From Caldivirga sp. MU80 (GTDB lineage: Archaea; Thermoproteota; Thermoprotei; Thermoproteales; Thermocladiaceae): 41,065 bases of DNA. Of this stretch, positions 32,653 to 41,065 are shown in pieces. Where the stretch lies: assembly GCF_001663375.1 (NCBI RefSeq), contig NZ_LCTF01000024.1, forward strand, positions 1 through 41,065, given 5' to 3'. The notes beneath the pieces were generated by a model. The model saw nothing but the letters and a program-made list of their open reading frames with translations. It was not told the origin of the DNA and made no database searches. A program made the translations under genes and the position numbers. The number at the start of each line of letters is the position of its first letter. The first letter of the stretch is position 1.

Positions 32653-33627
32653 GTGTCCCTTAGGGATGAGTTACTGCGCCTCTTGAAGGAGGATGAGGAG
32701 TTTAGGTTAGCTGTGGTTGGGTTGCTGGGCATTACTGATGTGCAGGCCACCTTAAAACGCCTAATGGACGTGGTGACTAAGTTGACGGATAACCAAGCCA
32801 CCATGTTAACCACACTAAACAGTGTACTAACAGCATTAGGTGGCTTAGTCGACACAATGCAGAAGCTACTACAAGAGGTAAAGGTGCTTAGGGAGGATCA
32901 GGCTAAGCTATGGCAGGAAGTGAAGGCATTGAGGGAGAACCAGGAGAGGCTATGGCAAGAGGTAAAGTCACTTAGAGAGGACCAAGTGAAATTATGGCAG
33001 GAAATGGGTAAGTTGTGGCAAGAGGTGAGAGCGCTAAGAGAAAACCAAGAGAAACTATGGGAGGAGGTTAAGTCATTGAGAGAGAACCAGGAGAAGCTGT
33101 GGCAGGAGGTTAAGGCTTTAAGAGAGGATCAGGGGAGGCTATGGCAGGAAGTGAGGTCATTGAGGGAGGGTCAAGAGGCGTTAAGGAAGGGTCAGGAGGC
33201 GCTTTGGAGGGAGGTTAGGGGGATTAGGAGGGATTTGAGGGATGTGAAAAGCACCCTAGAGAAGTACTCCATAACCACTGAGGAGGAGGCTAATGACACT
33301 GTTCAATACTACCTGAGGCAGAGGGGTGTTGTGGTTGAGACTAAGCCCACCTTCCTGAACAGTGGTTACGAGTTCGACATATACGGTACCAACGGTGCCG
33401 TTACCATTGTCGGTGAGGCTAAGGTTAGGGCTGGCCCAAGGACGGTGGAGAGGGTTAACGGGAAGATTGAGGAAGCCATCAAGGCCATGCCGAATAAATT
33501 CCCCGGAAAAATCATCAAGGTGCTTTACTGCCTAAGGGCAAGCCCCAACACACTGGAGGCAGCGAATAAATACGGCATATGGCTACTGGAATCGGGGAGG
33601 GAGAGAAACACACCTCCCCTACCCTGA
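32653..33627 (+). CDS. Coiled-coil PD-(D/E)XK nuclease-like protein (DUF3782 type)
   Basis: 324 residues. The N-terminal ~70 are helical. Residues about 75-190 are a repetitive coiled coil built from a 14-residue unit, LWQEVKALREDQ plus two. The C-terminal domain (205-315) has the nuclease pattern: Glu240/Asp242 in YEFDIYG and Glu255-Ala-Lys257 in VGEAKVRAG, with the preceding helix EEEANDTVQYYL. Such proteins are frequent and variable in Sulfolobales and Thermoproteales genomes; function is unproven, and a DNA-processing or defence role is only inferred. Start GTG 32653; TATA-like GTTTATTTTC lies about 25-35 bases upstream. The long repeat cluster begins 125 bases after its end. Confidence 0.75.
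   Translation: MSLRDELLRLLKEDEEFRLAVVGLLGITDVQATLKRLMDVVTKLTDNQATMLTTLNSVLTALGGLVDTMQKLLQEVKVLREDQAKLWQEVKALRENQERLWQEVKSLREDQVKLWQEMGKLWQEVRALRENQEKLWEEVKSLRENQEKLWQEVKALREDQGRLWQEVRSLREGQEALRKGQEALWREVRGIRRDLRDVKSTLEKYSITTEEEANDTVQYYLRQRGVVVETKPTFLNSGYEFDIYGTNGAVTIVGEAKVRAGPRTVERVNGKIEEAIKAMPNKFPGKIIKVLYCLRASPNTLEAANKYGIWLLESGRERNTPPLP
32885..33190 (+). repeat. In-frame 42-base repeats encoding the coiled coil
   Basis: About seven imperfect 42-base units each encode a 14-residue coiled-coil turn starting near LWQEV. Near-identical DNA such as CTATGGCAGGAAGTGA recurs, so the coil could change length by recombination. Confidence 0.7.
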
Positions 33628-33752
33628 AAAACACCCAAAGATTACAAACCACGCACCCAATGTAAGCCCCTCACATGGCGCATAATCCTAAGTACGGGTC
33701 CTTGGCATGAATAACACTGTTAAGGGCCCTGGAGGAAAAGCTTACCGAAAAA

Positions 33753-34818
33753 TTTGGGCTGATAGAGTAGTGGTAATATTAAGATTGCTTAGCGTGGTGT
33801 AGGTTCGTTAAAAACTTAGGGTAGTAAAGCGTGGTAATATTAACCTTAATGTGTGGTTGAGTTAGCTACCATGGCTTATAGGCTAAGTCTGCATCTTGAA
33901 TTTTGGGCTGGTAGAGTAGCGGTAATCTTAATACTGGCTTCATGCATGTTGATTAGGGTGCAGTTGGCTCGCTGGGTGTCATTGGAGTTTGGGCTGTCAG
34001 AGCCGTGATAATATTAAGATTAATGTCCATGTGTTGTGTGTTGGGTTGGTGGCTGTTGGCTAATGGGTGTCGTTAAGTTTTGGAGTGAGAGAACAGCAAT
34101 AAAATTAATATATTTTAAAAAATATTAATACTAAGGTTTGTATGCGCCATCGAGTTACCCACGGCATCAACTTGATTAGTAATTATGGCTTGTAGGGTTG
34201 GGTGGCTGCCTTAAGTTTTGGGCTGTTAGAGTAGTGATAATATTAATATTATCGTGACTCTGCCGGTCCAAAAACCAAGATAACTCTTCAGCCCTATAAG
34301 CCATAGAGCCAGCTGATTGCATGCACATGCAGTGCGCTCATCACCGGTATTAATATCACCACGGCTCTGACAATCCAAAGGCACACGGTGCTTAATGCTT
34401 AAGACTGATAGAATCGTGGTGATATTAATGCTGGCTTTGTGTGTCATATTGCAGTGGCTATATGATTTGCGGGGTTAAGTGGTTGTCTTGCGTTTTGGAG
34501 TGGTAGAGTCGTGGTGATATTAATATTATCACTACTCTGACAGCCCAAACTCCAATGAACCCGCACGCCCCGTTAGCCGATCAATAAAGGTACAGGACAG
34601 TAACATCGACTCCAACGATGCCGATATTAATATTATCGTGACTCTACCAGTCCAAAATTTAATGAAACCATCCACTGCCGCAGTTGCCATTAACACGCCA
34701 CCAGCACATAACCTTAACGTCACTGTTATCTTGGCGCCTTAAGGCTTGATGAGTTTACGTGTGGTGTGCCGTGGTTAGTCTTCAGTATTAATGTTATCGC
34801 TACTCTGACAGCCCAAAA
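33753..34818. repeat. Cluster of about 13 diverged inverted and direct repeats in a gene-free region
   Basis: The gap 33628-34879 contains no gene but many copies of a unit whose core reads about TTTTGGGCTG, two bases, AGAGTNGTGATAATATTAATA. Forward copies start near 33753, 33815 (degenerate), 33901, 33988, 34078, 34216, 34399 and 34493. Reverse copies end near 34274, 34379, 34550, 34657 and 34818. At 34216-34274 and 34493-34550 a forward and a reverse copy share the centre TATTAATA, making near-perfect 58-59 base palindromes. Several copies extend upstream with a diverged ATGGCTTATAGGG segment, so the 34184-34305 copy is a ~120 base inverted repeat. Intervals are irregular (20-125 bases), unlike CRISPR. 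Confidence 0.85.
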
Positions 34819-34879
34819 CTTATGGTTTTGGTTTCATGCCTTGGGATGCCTAATGGCGCGTGTGATATCTGCTGGTTTC

Positions 34880-36181
34880 TCACTGGGTGTTGGTTCTTGG
34901 GTTTATTAGTAGGCAGGCTGATCCTGTCCTGCATAGGCTTCTTGTCCAGGTTGATTCCCCTATCACTATTAGGGGGTCCCTGATTCCGTTGATTAAGGTT
35001 AACCTGTCCCTCCTGATCCTGTCTAGGAGGCCCCAGGTGTCTAACCCGCCCACTGGTTTTATGTTTAGGTTCCTTAACGTGCCCGTTAGCCTTGTTATGG
35101 CGTCGTTTAGGTTTCGTGGGGTTATGGTTAACGGTTCCGTTGACCCGTCGACCACGTACACCTTGACCACCCTACTGCTCAGTAGGGCTGTGGCTATGGT
35201 TAGTATTAACGCCTCCCCAACCCTGTCCAGGGTTTCCTCGTTTGATGCGTAGGGTACTAGGGCTATGTTTAACTCGTCCACCTCCTGCCTAAGCACCTTA
35301 ACCACGAGCCTCCTGAGCTTAAGCGTCTTCTTCCAGTGAACCCTCCTAACCGGGTCCCCTGGGGCGTACTCCTTAACCTCCTCCACATCCTCAACACCCC
35401 ATGGGGAAAGCCTCCTAACCATTGCCGTTGCGTACTCGGCCGCTGCCCTAAGCCTAGGAATCACGGTTATCGGTGGGTGCATGATAACCCTCTCCACGGT
35501 CACAAGGCCCCTGGGGTCGATTAACCTAACCCTTAGCCTAGGCCTCCTCACGCCGCCCAGTTGGTAAAGGGCCCTAACCTTAACGGTGCACTGCCCGTTT
35601 ATGGCTAGTTTAGGTGGGTTTATGGTTAAGCCTTCGTTGCCTACGAATTCAAGCGTTGCCTTAATCCTCGGCCTGGTGGTTAACGTTAGGCCGTAGTCCA
35701 ATGGCGCCCCGGCTATGGTTTCAAGCCTCCTGCTTGGCGTTAGGCTGATTCTAGCCGCCTTCAGTGTGAGCCAGGTTGCAAGGGGTGTTAGGGTTACGTA
35801 GGCTAGGGGTGCTGCGTAGTTTAACGCCTTCATGGGGTTGATTAAGGCCGCTGAGGCCAATGCCGATGCCGATATGGCTGCTGCGTAAACCCACCAAGGC
35901 CTTGCGTTGCCGGTGATCCTCAGGGCCGAGTCAAGGATGAGGGTCATCGGTATGGAGAGGGCTAGGCCAATTAAGGGCTGCATCAACCCGATGATGGCTA
36001 TGCCGAGTAGGGTTAACTCAAGGTCAATGCCCTTACCCCAGGTGGCCAGGTTAATGGCCAGGAGCACCAGTGAGGCTATTAGGACTGGCGTGTTACCTAG
36101 GTTGAAGGCTATGAAGACGATGGGCATTAACCTCCCTAAAAGCAGCAACGCATCATCAAACTCACCCACAATCAGACGCAT
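34880..36181 (-). CDS. DUF58-family membrane protein
   Basis: 433 residues. The N-terminal ~140 hold four or five membrane helices. The cytoplasmic part carries the DUF58 hallmark EYAPGDPVRRVHWKKTLKLR (about 295-314), followed by a von Willebrand-A-like region. DUF58 proteins usually accompany MoxR AAA ATPases and transglutaminase-like proteins; none is seen here. Start ATG 36181 is preferred over the longer frame because TATA-like TTTATAAAAC lies about 15-25 bases upstream. Confidence 0.8.
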   Translation of the reverse strand: MRLIVGEFDDALLLLGRLMPIVFIAFNLGNTPVLIASLVLLAINLATWGKGIDLELTLLGIAIIGLMQPLIGLALSIPMTLILDSALRITGNARPWWVYAAAISASALASAALINPMKALNYAAPLAYVTLTPLATWLTLKAARISLTPSRRLETIAGAPLDYGLTLTTRPRIKATLEFVGNEGLTINPPKLAINGQCTVKVRALYQLGGVRRPRLRVRLIDPRGLVTVERVIMHPPITVIPRLRAAAEYATAMVRRLSPWGVEDVEEVKEYAPGDPVRRVHWKKTLKLRRLVVKVLRQEVDELNIALVPYASNEETLDRVGEALILTIATALLSSRVVKVYVVDGSTEPLTITPRNLNDAITRLTGTLRNLNIKPVGGLDTWGLLDRIRRDRLTLINGIRDPLIVIGESTWTRSLCRTGSACLLINPRTNTQ

Positions 36182-36396
36182 GTTGCTTGGTTTTATAAAG
36201 TTATGGCAAGGGGCAGGCATCTAATGACTTGCTTAAACCCTACACCACCATTCAACCCACATGCACTCGGCCCCTCATTAGCCAGCTAAGGCATTGTGGT
36301 AAGGCTTAATGCTGTGTGTATTGGCCGTGGTGTTGGTTTAGCAATCGCCCCTTAGAATGGGGGTGGGGTCGTGTATTACTTAATAAGGGGTGTTGG

Positions 36397-37881
36397 TTGA
36401 GGGCCTTGGTGGGGGAGTTAATCAGTGAGTCACCGCTGCTCGGAGTGTTCACCAACTACGCATCCACTGTGGTTAACTACGCCCTAGCCCTAGCCTACAT
36501 AATACTACTCACCAGGTTCATTCCCCTAACCCAGTACGGCTACTACAACGCAATGTTGGCCCTACTGTCAACGGTTGGGTTATTCTTCCCAACCTTCGGT
36601 ATCGATAACGCCATAGCCAGGGAGGGTGCCATGAACCACGCCAGGGGTGGCACCGTCTACATGCACTACTCGGCAATGTTCGCACTATCCCTAACCCTAA
36701 CCCTAGCCTACTCCGTGACTGGCCTAGCCCTAATACCAGTCTTCATAAAGGATGGTGTACCAGCATGGCTGATGGGCATAGTGGCTGTATGGGCGGTTTA
36801 CACCCTAATACAGGGCGTTAACAATGCGTTGAACTTCCACCTATGGGCAGTGGGCTCAGTGGCCACGCAGGGTGTTGGGTTAACCCTAGGCAACATAGCC
36901 TTCAGGGTCATTGAAGTAGCGTTAATAATGTTGCTTAGGAACGTCTACGCAATAGCAGTATCCTACCTAATAGGTCAATTAACCATAGCCGCATACTACA
37001 TGGGCAAGGTTAGGCAGTGGCCAAGTTTAAGGGCAGGCTACGGCCTAATTAGGGCTAGGGTTAAGGAGTACGTTAACATGGGCTTCCAGTACTGGCTAGC
37101 CGCATACCTAGGGGGCATTTCAAGCACGCTAATGGCTTACCTAGTCTTTAAGCTCCTCGGCCCATCGGCATCTGGGATATATGGGTTAACGCTAAACATA
37201 ATCGGCTTATTGAGTGGGTTTGCGGGTTCAGTTGGCGCAGTGTTCGGTACTGTGGCTAGTCACGGTTATGCGGTGGGCTTTGACGTGGGTTCCTTGGCTA
37301 AGGATTACTCAGGGGGGTACGTGGTGGTGGGTTCAATACTAGCCTTAACTGCCATACTCCTCACCCCACTGGCCCCAATCCTACACGTAATTAACGGGGC
37401 CTATACGGCGGCTGTACCATACGTAATGCTCCTCTTCGCCACAACACCAGCCTCGGTGGTTGATGGAGTCTACATGATGTACTACTGGGTCACTGGGAAG
37501 GGCTGGTTAGCCGTGGAGAGGAGCGCAGTGGGTGCAGTTGCAAGTGTCTTAACCTTCATAGCCCTAGCCCACTTAATGAACCTATACGCAGTGGTGGTTG
37601 CAAACTACGTGGGCGTAACATTAACGCTGATACTCTACTGGCTTAACAATAGGCCGTGGGGGTGGAGGCTTGGGGCCGTGACTGCCCTATCCCTAGCAGC
37701 CCCAATGGCCTCAGCAATACTATACGCCATGAGTGACCCGGCATTAACCTGGCCCATACCGCAGTTAGCCGTTTTACTCCTATTCACCCTCATCATGCTG
37801 CTTGTTAAGCCAATACCGAGGAGGCTGATTACGGATGCGCCAAGGCGGTTGAGGGTTATCTTAACCCCATTCTCACGTTAA
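36397..37881 (+). CDS. Polysaccharide/lipid-linked sugar flippase (Wzx/MATE-like)
   Basis: About 494 residues with 12-14 membrane helices and little else. ILLTRFIPLTQYGYYNAMLALLSTVG near the start resembles the polysaccharide transport (PST/Wzx) branch of the MOP superfamily, which flips lipid-linked oligosaccharides across the membrane. It could export surface glycan precursors made by enzymes such as the GT4 at 26.4 kb, though the genes are not linked. The frame is open from 36316; TTG 36397 is chosen because TATA-like ACTTAATAAGG lies about 15-25 bases upstream and the protein then starts close to the first helix. Confidence 0.8.
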   Translation: MRALVGELISESPLLGVFTNYASTVVNYALALAYIILLTRFIPLTQYGYYNAMLALLSTVGLFFPTFGIDNAIAREGAMNHARGGTVYMHYSAMFALSLTLTLAYSVTGLALIPVFIKDGVPAWLMGIVAVWAVYTLIQGVNNALNFHLWAVGSVATQGVGLTLGNIAFRVIEVALIMLLRNVYAIAVSYLIGQLTIAAYYMGKVRQWPSLRAGYGLIRARVKEYVNMGFQYWLAAYLGGISSTLMAYLVFKLLGPSASGIYGLTLNIIGLLSGFAGSVGAVFGTVASHGYAVGFDVGSLAKDYSGGYVVVGSILALTAILLTPLAPILHVINGAYTAAVPYVMLLFATTPASVVDGVYMMYYWVTGKGWLAVERSAVGAVASVLTFIALAHLMNLYAVVVANYVGVTLTLILYWLNNRPWGWRLGAVTALSLAAPMASAILYAMSDPALTWPIPQLAVLLLFTLIMLLVKPIPRRLITDAPRRLRVILTPFSR

Positions 37882-37941
37882 ATGCATGAGGTTCCTACGG
37901 GTAATTGTTTTAAAGGGGGTTGGTAATACGGTTACTGTAAA

Positions 37942-38355
37942 ATGGCGTTGAGGAGTATTGGTGAGGTTGCAACCACGCTTGTGGGGGAGTACTTGGCCAG
38001 TAGGCTTGGGGTAATCAACCCCCGCACCCTCCCTGCATTGAGAACTAGGGCCATTAGGCTGGGTGTGTGGTGGAGGGTTTCGCCGTTGAGGAGGGGGTTA
38101 TTGGACTCGGTGATATTTTTCATTAGGAGGGGTGGGGTTGTTAAGTCCCCAGGCCTACTGGCCGCCATTAGGCAGGCTGCACTGGAGGTGTTGACCCTCA
38201 TACTCTCCAGGAGGCTAACCCTAGTTGCCTACCTAATAGGCCTAAGGCTACTGGGGAGGGTTAGGCAGTTGGTGGATGGCGTAAGGGCAGTGGTGGCGCT
38301 GGGCATAATGTGGTTGAACACGCCAAACTGGTACAGGCCAGACATAACACCCTAA
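37942..38355 (+). CDS. Unrecognised basic protein, coupled to the next gene
   Basis: 137 residues, strongly basic and rich in Arg and Leu, with amphipathic helices and one fairly hydrophobic segment (about 105-132). No known motif. Start ATG 37942; TATA-like TGTTTTAAAGG lies about 30 bases upstream. Its TAA overlaps the next start (TAATG), indicating translational coupling and a shared role. Confidence 0.6.
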   Translation: MALRSIGEVATTLVGEYLASRLGVINPRTLPALRTRAIRLGVWWRVSPLRRGLLDSVIFFIRRGGVVKSPGLLAAIRQAALEVLTLILSRRLTLVAYLIGLRLLGRVRQLVDGVRAVVALGIMWLNTPNWYRPDITP

Positions 38356-39077
38356 TGATGCCGCAGGTCTCCGCATTAGACATCAACATTGCTGGGTTGA
38401 ATAGGAGGCTTAGTGATGTTATTGATACGGTTAGGAACCTAATTGCCCACCATAGTGAAGGGCTCAATAGGTTTATTGAGAATTTTGAAAGAGAGTTAGC
38501 TAACGGAACGGTTAATGTAGATGATTATTGCAATAACGCTAAGGACCTTATGAGGGATGAGATTCAGAACCTCAATAACCTAGCCCAGGTGGAGGGTAAG
38601 GGGCAGGTACTTAAGAGTACCTTACTTACGCTTATGGAGGTGTTAAGACGGTATGGCTTGTTGAAGCCTGGGGAAGTCGAGGAATTGGAGGCTGAGTTAG
38701 AGAATGTTAATGACGTTAATGAGTTGCTTACTGCAATTAACGGTGCCTATGGTATGTTAGCGTCCTTACTGCATAGGGTTGCCTGTGAGCAGGGGGACAC
38801 TAACGTGAGGTATTCGCTCGTGCTTCTAGCGGAGTCGCTCATAAACTTTTCCTTAGGGGTATCTTTATCGGCAATTGCCTACTTCTTAGCGTCACTTGCC
38901 GTAGCCCATGGTAGGAATAATATTGCTACAGTGTTAATTAAGAAAATTGGCGACGACTTAGAACAAATGGTTAACTTTGCATGTGGAGTAGTGAAGGCAG
39001 CAAAGTCCCTTGAGGAACGTGGGATTTACCTAAGCGGTGAAGATACCCTCATCGCCAGGTATGGGAATAATTATTAA
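38355..39077 (+). CDS. Unrecognised helical protein
   Basis: About 240 residues. It is mostly helical, with acidic stretches (GEVEELEAELENVNDVNELL) and a hydrophobic region at about 155-185 (SLINFSLGVSLSAIAYFLAS) that could be one or two membrane helices or a buried core. Two adjacent ATGs (38355, 38358) overlap the previous stop; the in-frame upstream extension to 38310 only repeats sequence of the other gene. No family recognised. Confidence 0.6.
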   Translation: MMPQVSALDINIAGLNRRLSDVIDTVRNLIAHHSEGLNRFIENFERELANGTVNVDDYCNNAKDLMRDEIQNLNNLAQVEGKGQVLKSTLLTLMEVLRRYGLLKPGEVEELEAELENVNDVNELLTAINGAYGMLASLLHRVACEQGDTNVRYSLVLLAESLINFSLGVSLSAIAYFLASLAVAHGRNNIATVLIKKIGDDLEQMVNFACGVVKAAKSLEERGIYLSGEDTLIARYGNNY

Positions 39078-39128
39078 CACCGGCTTAAGCATAAACGCAT
39101 TAATTATGCCTAGGGACTTAACTAAACC

Positions 39129-39337
39129 ATGGATATAGAATCCTTACCTGATATCGACCTTAGGAAGTCCTGTTGTTCATTAGGTTTAGGGGTCAAGAGG
39201 GTGTTGAGGGTTGGTGAACCATTTCTAACTAGGATCTCAGTTACGTTGCTCACTGGGAGGATACTTGTGAAGCCACGGCACTTGAGGTAGTTGGAATAAG
39301 CGAATTACTTAGTGAGCTAGGGATTGATACTGAGTAA
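39129..39337 (+). pseudogene. Small frameshifted gene of unknown family
   Basis: ATG 39129 opens 53 codons (MDIESLPDIDLRKSCCSLGL...). Another frame opens after a TAG at 39230 and reads DLSYVAHWEDTCEATALEVV then ISELLSELGIDTE to TAA 39337. The second frame looks more protein-like than the end of the first, so a frameshift near 39230-39260 in a roughly 70-residue gene is likely. It could also be two unrelated short frames. Confidence 0.35.
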
Positions 39338-39378
39338 CATAATCCATGAAACTTAAATGAGGGACTGTTTGATAGGGT

Positions 39379-39960
39379 ATGGGGGTTAGGATTGCTGCAG
39401 TTGACTTCTCGAAATACCGTGAAGTGGGGTATGGGGCTGGTGTGGCTATTTACGAGTGGCCTGATGTAGTTGATTTAAATATGCACTTAGTGCAGGTAGC
39501 CGGATACCTGGCTCAGAGGCGTGTCTCCAGGGTTGATAATGCCGTGAAGCTCATCCTTTACGGATTTCACCTAAAGGAGCATGGGGACCTGGTGGACATG
39601 TACGTGAAGTCGTTGAGACGTAGGCACATGGTTAAGGTAGTCTCCATACCAAACCCAACCACTGACACCATAGTTAATGAGTTGAGGAGGGAGGACGTTG
39701 AGGTGGTGGTGTTTGATACCCCGAGTAGGGATGAAATGGTGTACATAAGTGACGTTAGGATGAGGGTTGGCAGGGTAATTGTGGGAAAGACGCATGTGGT
39801 TTCAATAAGCGACATAGCCGCATACTACGCAGCGTTACACTCAGCACTGCAACGTCGTGAGATTTACGGTAAGGCTACCGAGGTTTCTAAAGTTTATAAT
39901 AAGATTGAGAAACTAAGGAAGCTTTTAAAGAGACTTCCTCATTATTTATATCCACCATGA
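39379..39960 (+). CDS. Unrecognised alpha/beta protein, coupled to the ATPase gene
   Basis: 193 residues. It opens IAAVDFSKYREVGYGAGVAIY: an Asp in a first strand followed by a second strand, as in RNase H/RuvC-like or Rossmann-like folds. Further strands are VKLILYGF, VKVVSIPN, VEVVVFDTP and RVIVGKTHVVSISD, with a basic helical tail. No catalytic motif can be fixed. Its TGA overlaps the next ATG (ATGA), so it is translationally coupled to the P-loop ATPase and probably works with it. Confidence 0.65.
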   Translation: MGVRIAAVDFSKYREVGYGAGVAIYEWPDVVDLNMHLVQVAGYLAQRRVSRVDNAVKLILYGFHLKEHGDLVDMYVKSLRRRHMVKVVSIPNPTTDTIVNELRREDVEVVVFDTPSRDEMVYISDVRMRVGRVIVGKTHVVSISDIAAYYAALHSALQRREIYGKATEVSKVYNKIEKLRKLLKRLPHYLYPP

Positions 39961-41065
39961 GTTCGCCTGAAATTGCGGCATTATCAGCCTACCAAGCGGT
40001 ACCCGAGATCTGCGGGGAGGTGAGGGAGTTCGGGGAGCCAGCCAACCCAGCTCTAGCTAGGTTGCTAAGGGGTAGTTACCAAGCGTTAAAGGAGGGGGGT
40101 GCGGTAACTGGGTTCTATGGTTTTGGTAAGACCTTAGTTGCGGCATTATCGGTATTTGCAGAGAATGCACTGGGAGGTAGGGCTACGGTTCTCGCGGCCT
40201 ATAAGGTGCTTAGGGCTGAAGAGGGTACTGTGAACCTTAACGAGGTAGCCATTGATATTGCCGAGGAGTTTGAGGAGAGGTGTGGTGAGGAGCTGAGGGA
40301 ATGGTTAGGCGGGGTGTTTGGGAAGCAGTCAATTAAGGGTACGGGTACTGTAGGGGCTAAGATTGATATTGAGGTGAAGGGGTCTGGATTAAACCGACTA
40401 CTTAAGGTAATCAAAGACCTGGTGAATGAGGGGTTCACGCTTATTGTTGTGGATGAATTCGAGAGAGTTGTTGAAATGCCCGCGCAATACGGCTTTCACG
40501 ACTTCGATGACCTCCGTGACAGGTACTTTGAGATGGTTGACAGGTGGCCTCGGGCTAATGCAGGCTTAACAATACCAACAACCCTTTGGGTTTACTTAGA
40601 TTTGCAGACTAGGAGGAGGATAGCGCCTCTATACCACTTAACCATGAACATAACGACCGACGACATGAGGAGGTTCCTTGAGAGGAAGCTTGGGAAAATA
40701 CCCAATGAACTGAGTGAAGTTGAGTTCAGGAACCCGGCCGTGGTCTCAGAAATAGTCAGGGACGTGAAGTCTAAGGGTGCCGACGGGGTCTTGAGGGATA
40801 GGATTGAGTGGCTTAGGAGGATTGCGGAATCATACCCCAGGGCTAAGATGGAGACTAAGAGGGCTTTACATGCTGCATATCTCGCGGCGTGGTTCATGCA
40901 GAACATATACGCGGAGATACCCGAGAAGCGCCTCAGGAAGGCGGCTGAGCTGGTTAAGTCGAAGGATCCAGTGGAGAGGCTACACTCAAAGAGGCGCAGG
41001 CGCAACAAACTACTCACTAAGGTCACGAACGGTTACATGTTAGCCGCGCCTGTTATAACCCATGT
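39957..41065 (+). CDS. P-loop ATPase (AAA+/STAND-like), 3' end outside the window
   Basis: 369 codons are present and the frame is open at the window edge. Walker A is GFYGFGKT (52-59) and Walker B is FTLIVVDEFE with Asp166-Glu167. TIPTTLWVYLDLQTRRR lies at the sensor-1 position. Later parts are helical and basic, with KRRRRNKLLTK near 354-362. The protein is not assigned to a named family; archaeal ATPases of this kind load DNA, RNA or partner proteins. Start ATG 39957 overlaps the stop of the upstream gene by four bases. Confidence 0.7.
   Translation, partial: MSSPEIAALSAYQAVPEICGEVREFGEPANPALARLLRGSYQALKEGGAVTGFYGFGKTLVAALSVFAENALGGRATVLAAYKVLRAEEGTVNLNEVAIDIAEEFEERCGEELREWLGGVFGKQSIKGTGTVGAKIDIEVKGSGLNRLLKVIKDLVNEGFTLIVVDEFERVVEMPAQYGFHDFDDLRDRYFEMVDRWPRANAGLTIPTTLWVYLDLQTRRRIAPLYHLTMNITTDDMRRFLERKLGKIPNELSEVEFRNPAVVSEIVRDVKSKGADGVLRDRIEWLRRIAESYPRAKMETKRALHAAYLAAWFMQNIYAEIPEKRLRKAAELVKSKDPVERLHSKRRRRNKLLTKVTNGYMLAAPVITH

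Noticed and set aside
33753-34818. CRISPR array
   Set aside because: Repeats occur in both orientations, are diverged from each other, and are spaced irregularly from 20 to 125 bases; parts of the intervals are themselves conserved. No cas gene is nearby.

Overview
This window comes from a hyperthermophilic or thermoacidophilic crenarchaeon of the Thermoproteales, most likely the Caldivirga/Vulcanisaeta/Thermocladium group. Archaeal informational genes (tfb, gar1, rps8e, rpl37ae) support this. So does the start pattern: most genes have a TATA-like box 20-30 bases before the start codon and no Shine-Dalgarno site, which is typical of leaderless crenarchaeal transcripts. A large secreted sedolisin (S53, an acid-protease family) and GH38 and GH31 glycosidases suit an acid-loving heterotroph. 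The genus is an inference from recognised families; no search was run.

Layout. 1-3.6 kb: 5' part of a GH38 alpha-mannosidase, an ABC membrane domain without ATPase, and ilvD. 3.66-6.9 kb: a transposon-damaged zone. A short-chain dehydrogenase gene is split by a TnpB element (E1). Its next fragment abuts a second, unrelated TnpB element (E2), whose far side cuts off a beta-lactamase-like serine hydrolase. E1 has an unusual plan: tnpB ends about 16 bases from one end, and a strongly folded, probably divergently transcribed RNA segment fills the other end. 7-22.8 kb: ordinary chromosomal genes, including an aminotransferase, a presenilin-like protease, a DHH phosphoesterase, ribosomal protein L37Ae, an aldo/keto reductase, a thiamine-binding-type protein, a PsiE-like protein, a MEMO-family protein, the S53 protease and the gar1-tfb pair. 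22.9-23.2 kb: E3, a miniature derivative of E2 lacking tnpB, lying between gar1 and rps8e. 23.2-29 kb: rps8e, a coiled-coil protein, a GH31 glycosidase, a glycosyltransferase and an MFS exporter.

29-41 kb is accessory in character. It holds two related membrane/coiled-coil proteins, a retropepsin-like protein, an AbrB-type regulator behind nested palindromes, a coiled-coil PD-(D/E)XK nuclease, and a 1.25 kb gene-free stretch (33.63-34.88 kb). That stretch contains about 13 copies of a roughly 35-60 base repeat in both orientations, two of them fused into long palindromes. After it come a DUF58 protein, a polysaccharide flippase, several unrecognised proteins, a frameshifted small gene, and a translationally coupled pair made of an unknown protein and a P-loop ATPase that runs off the window.

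The strongest candidates for something undescribed are the E1 RNA/TnpB arrangement, the inverted-repeat cluster at 33.75-34.82 kb, and the E2/E3 pair, in which terminal hairpins are preserved by compensatory changes.
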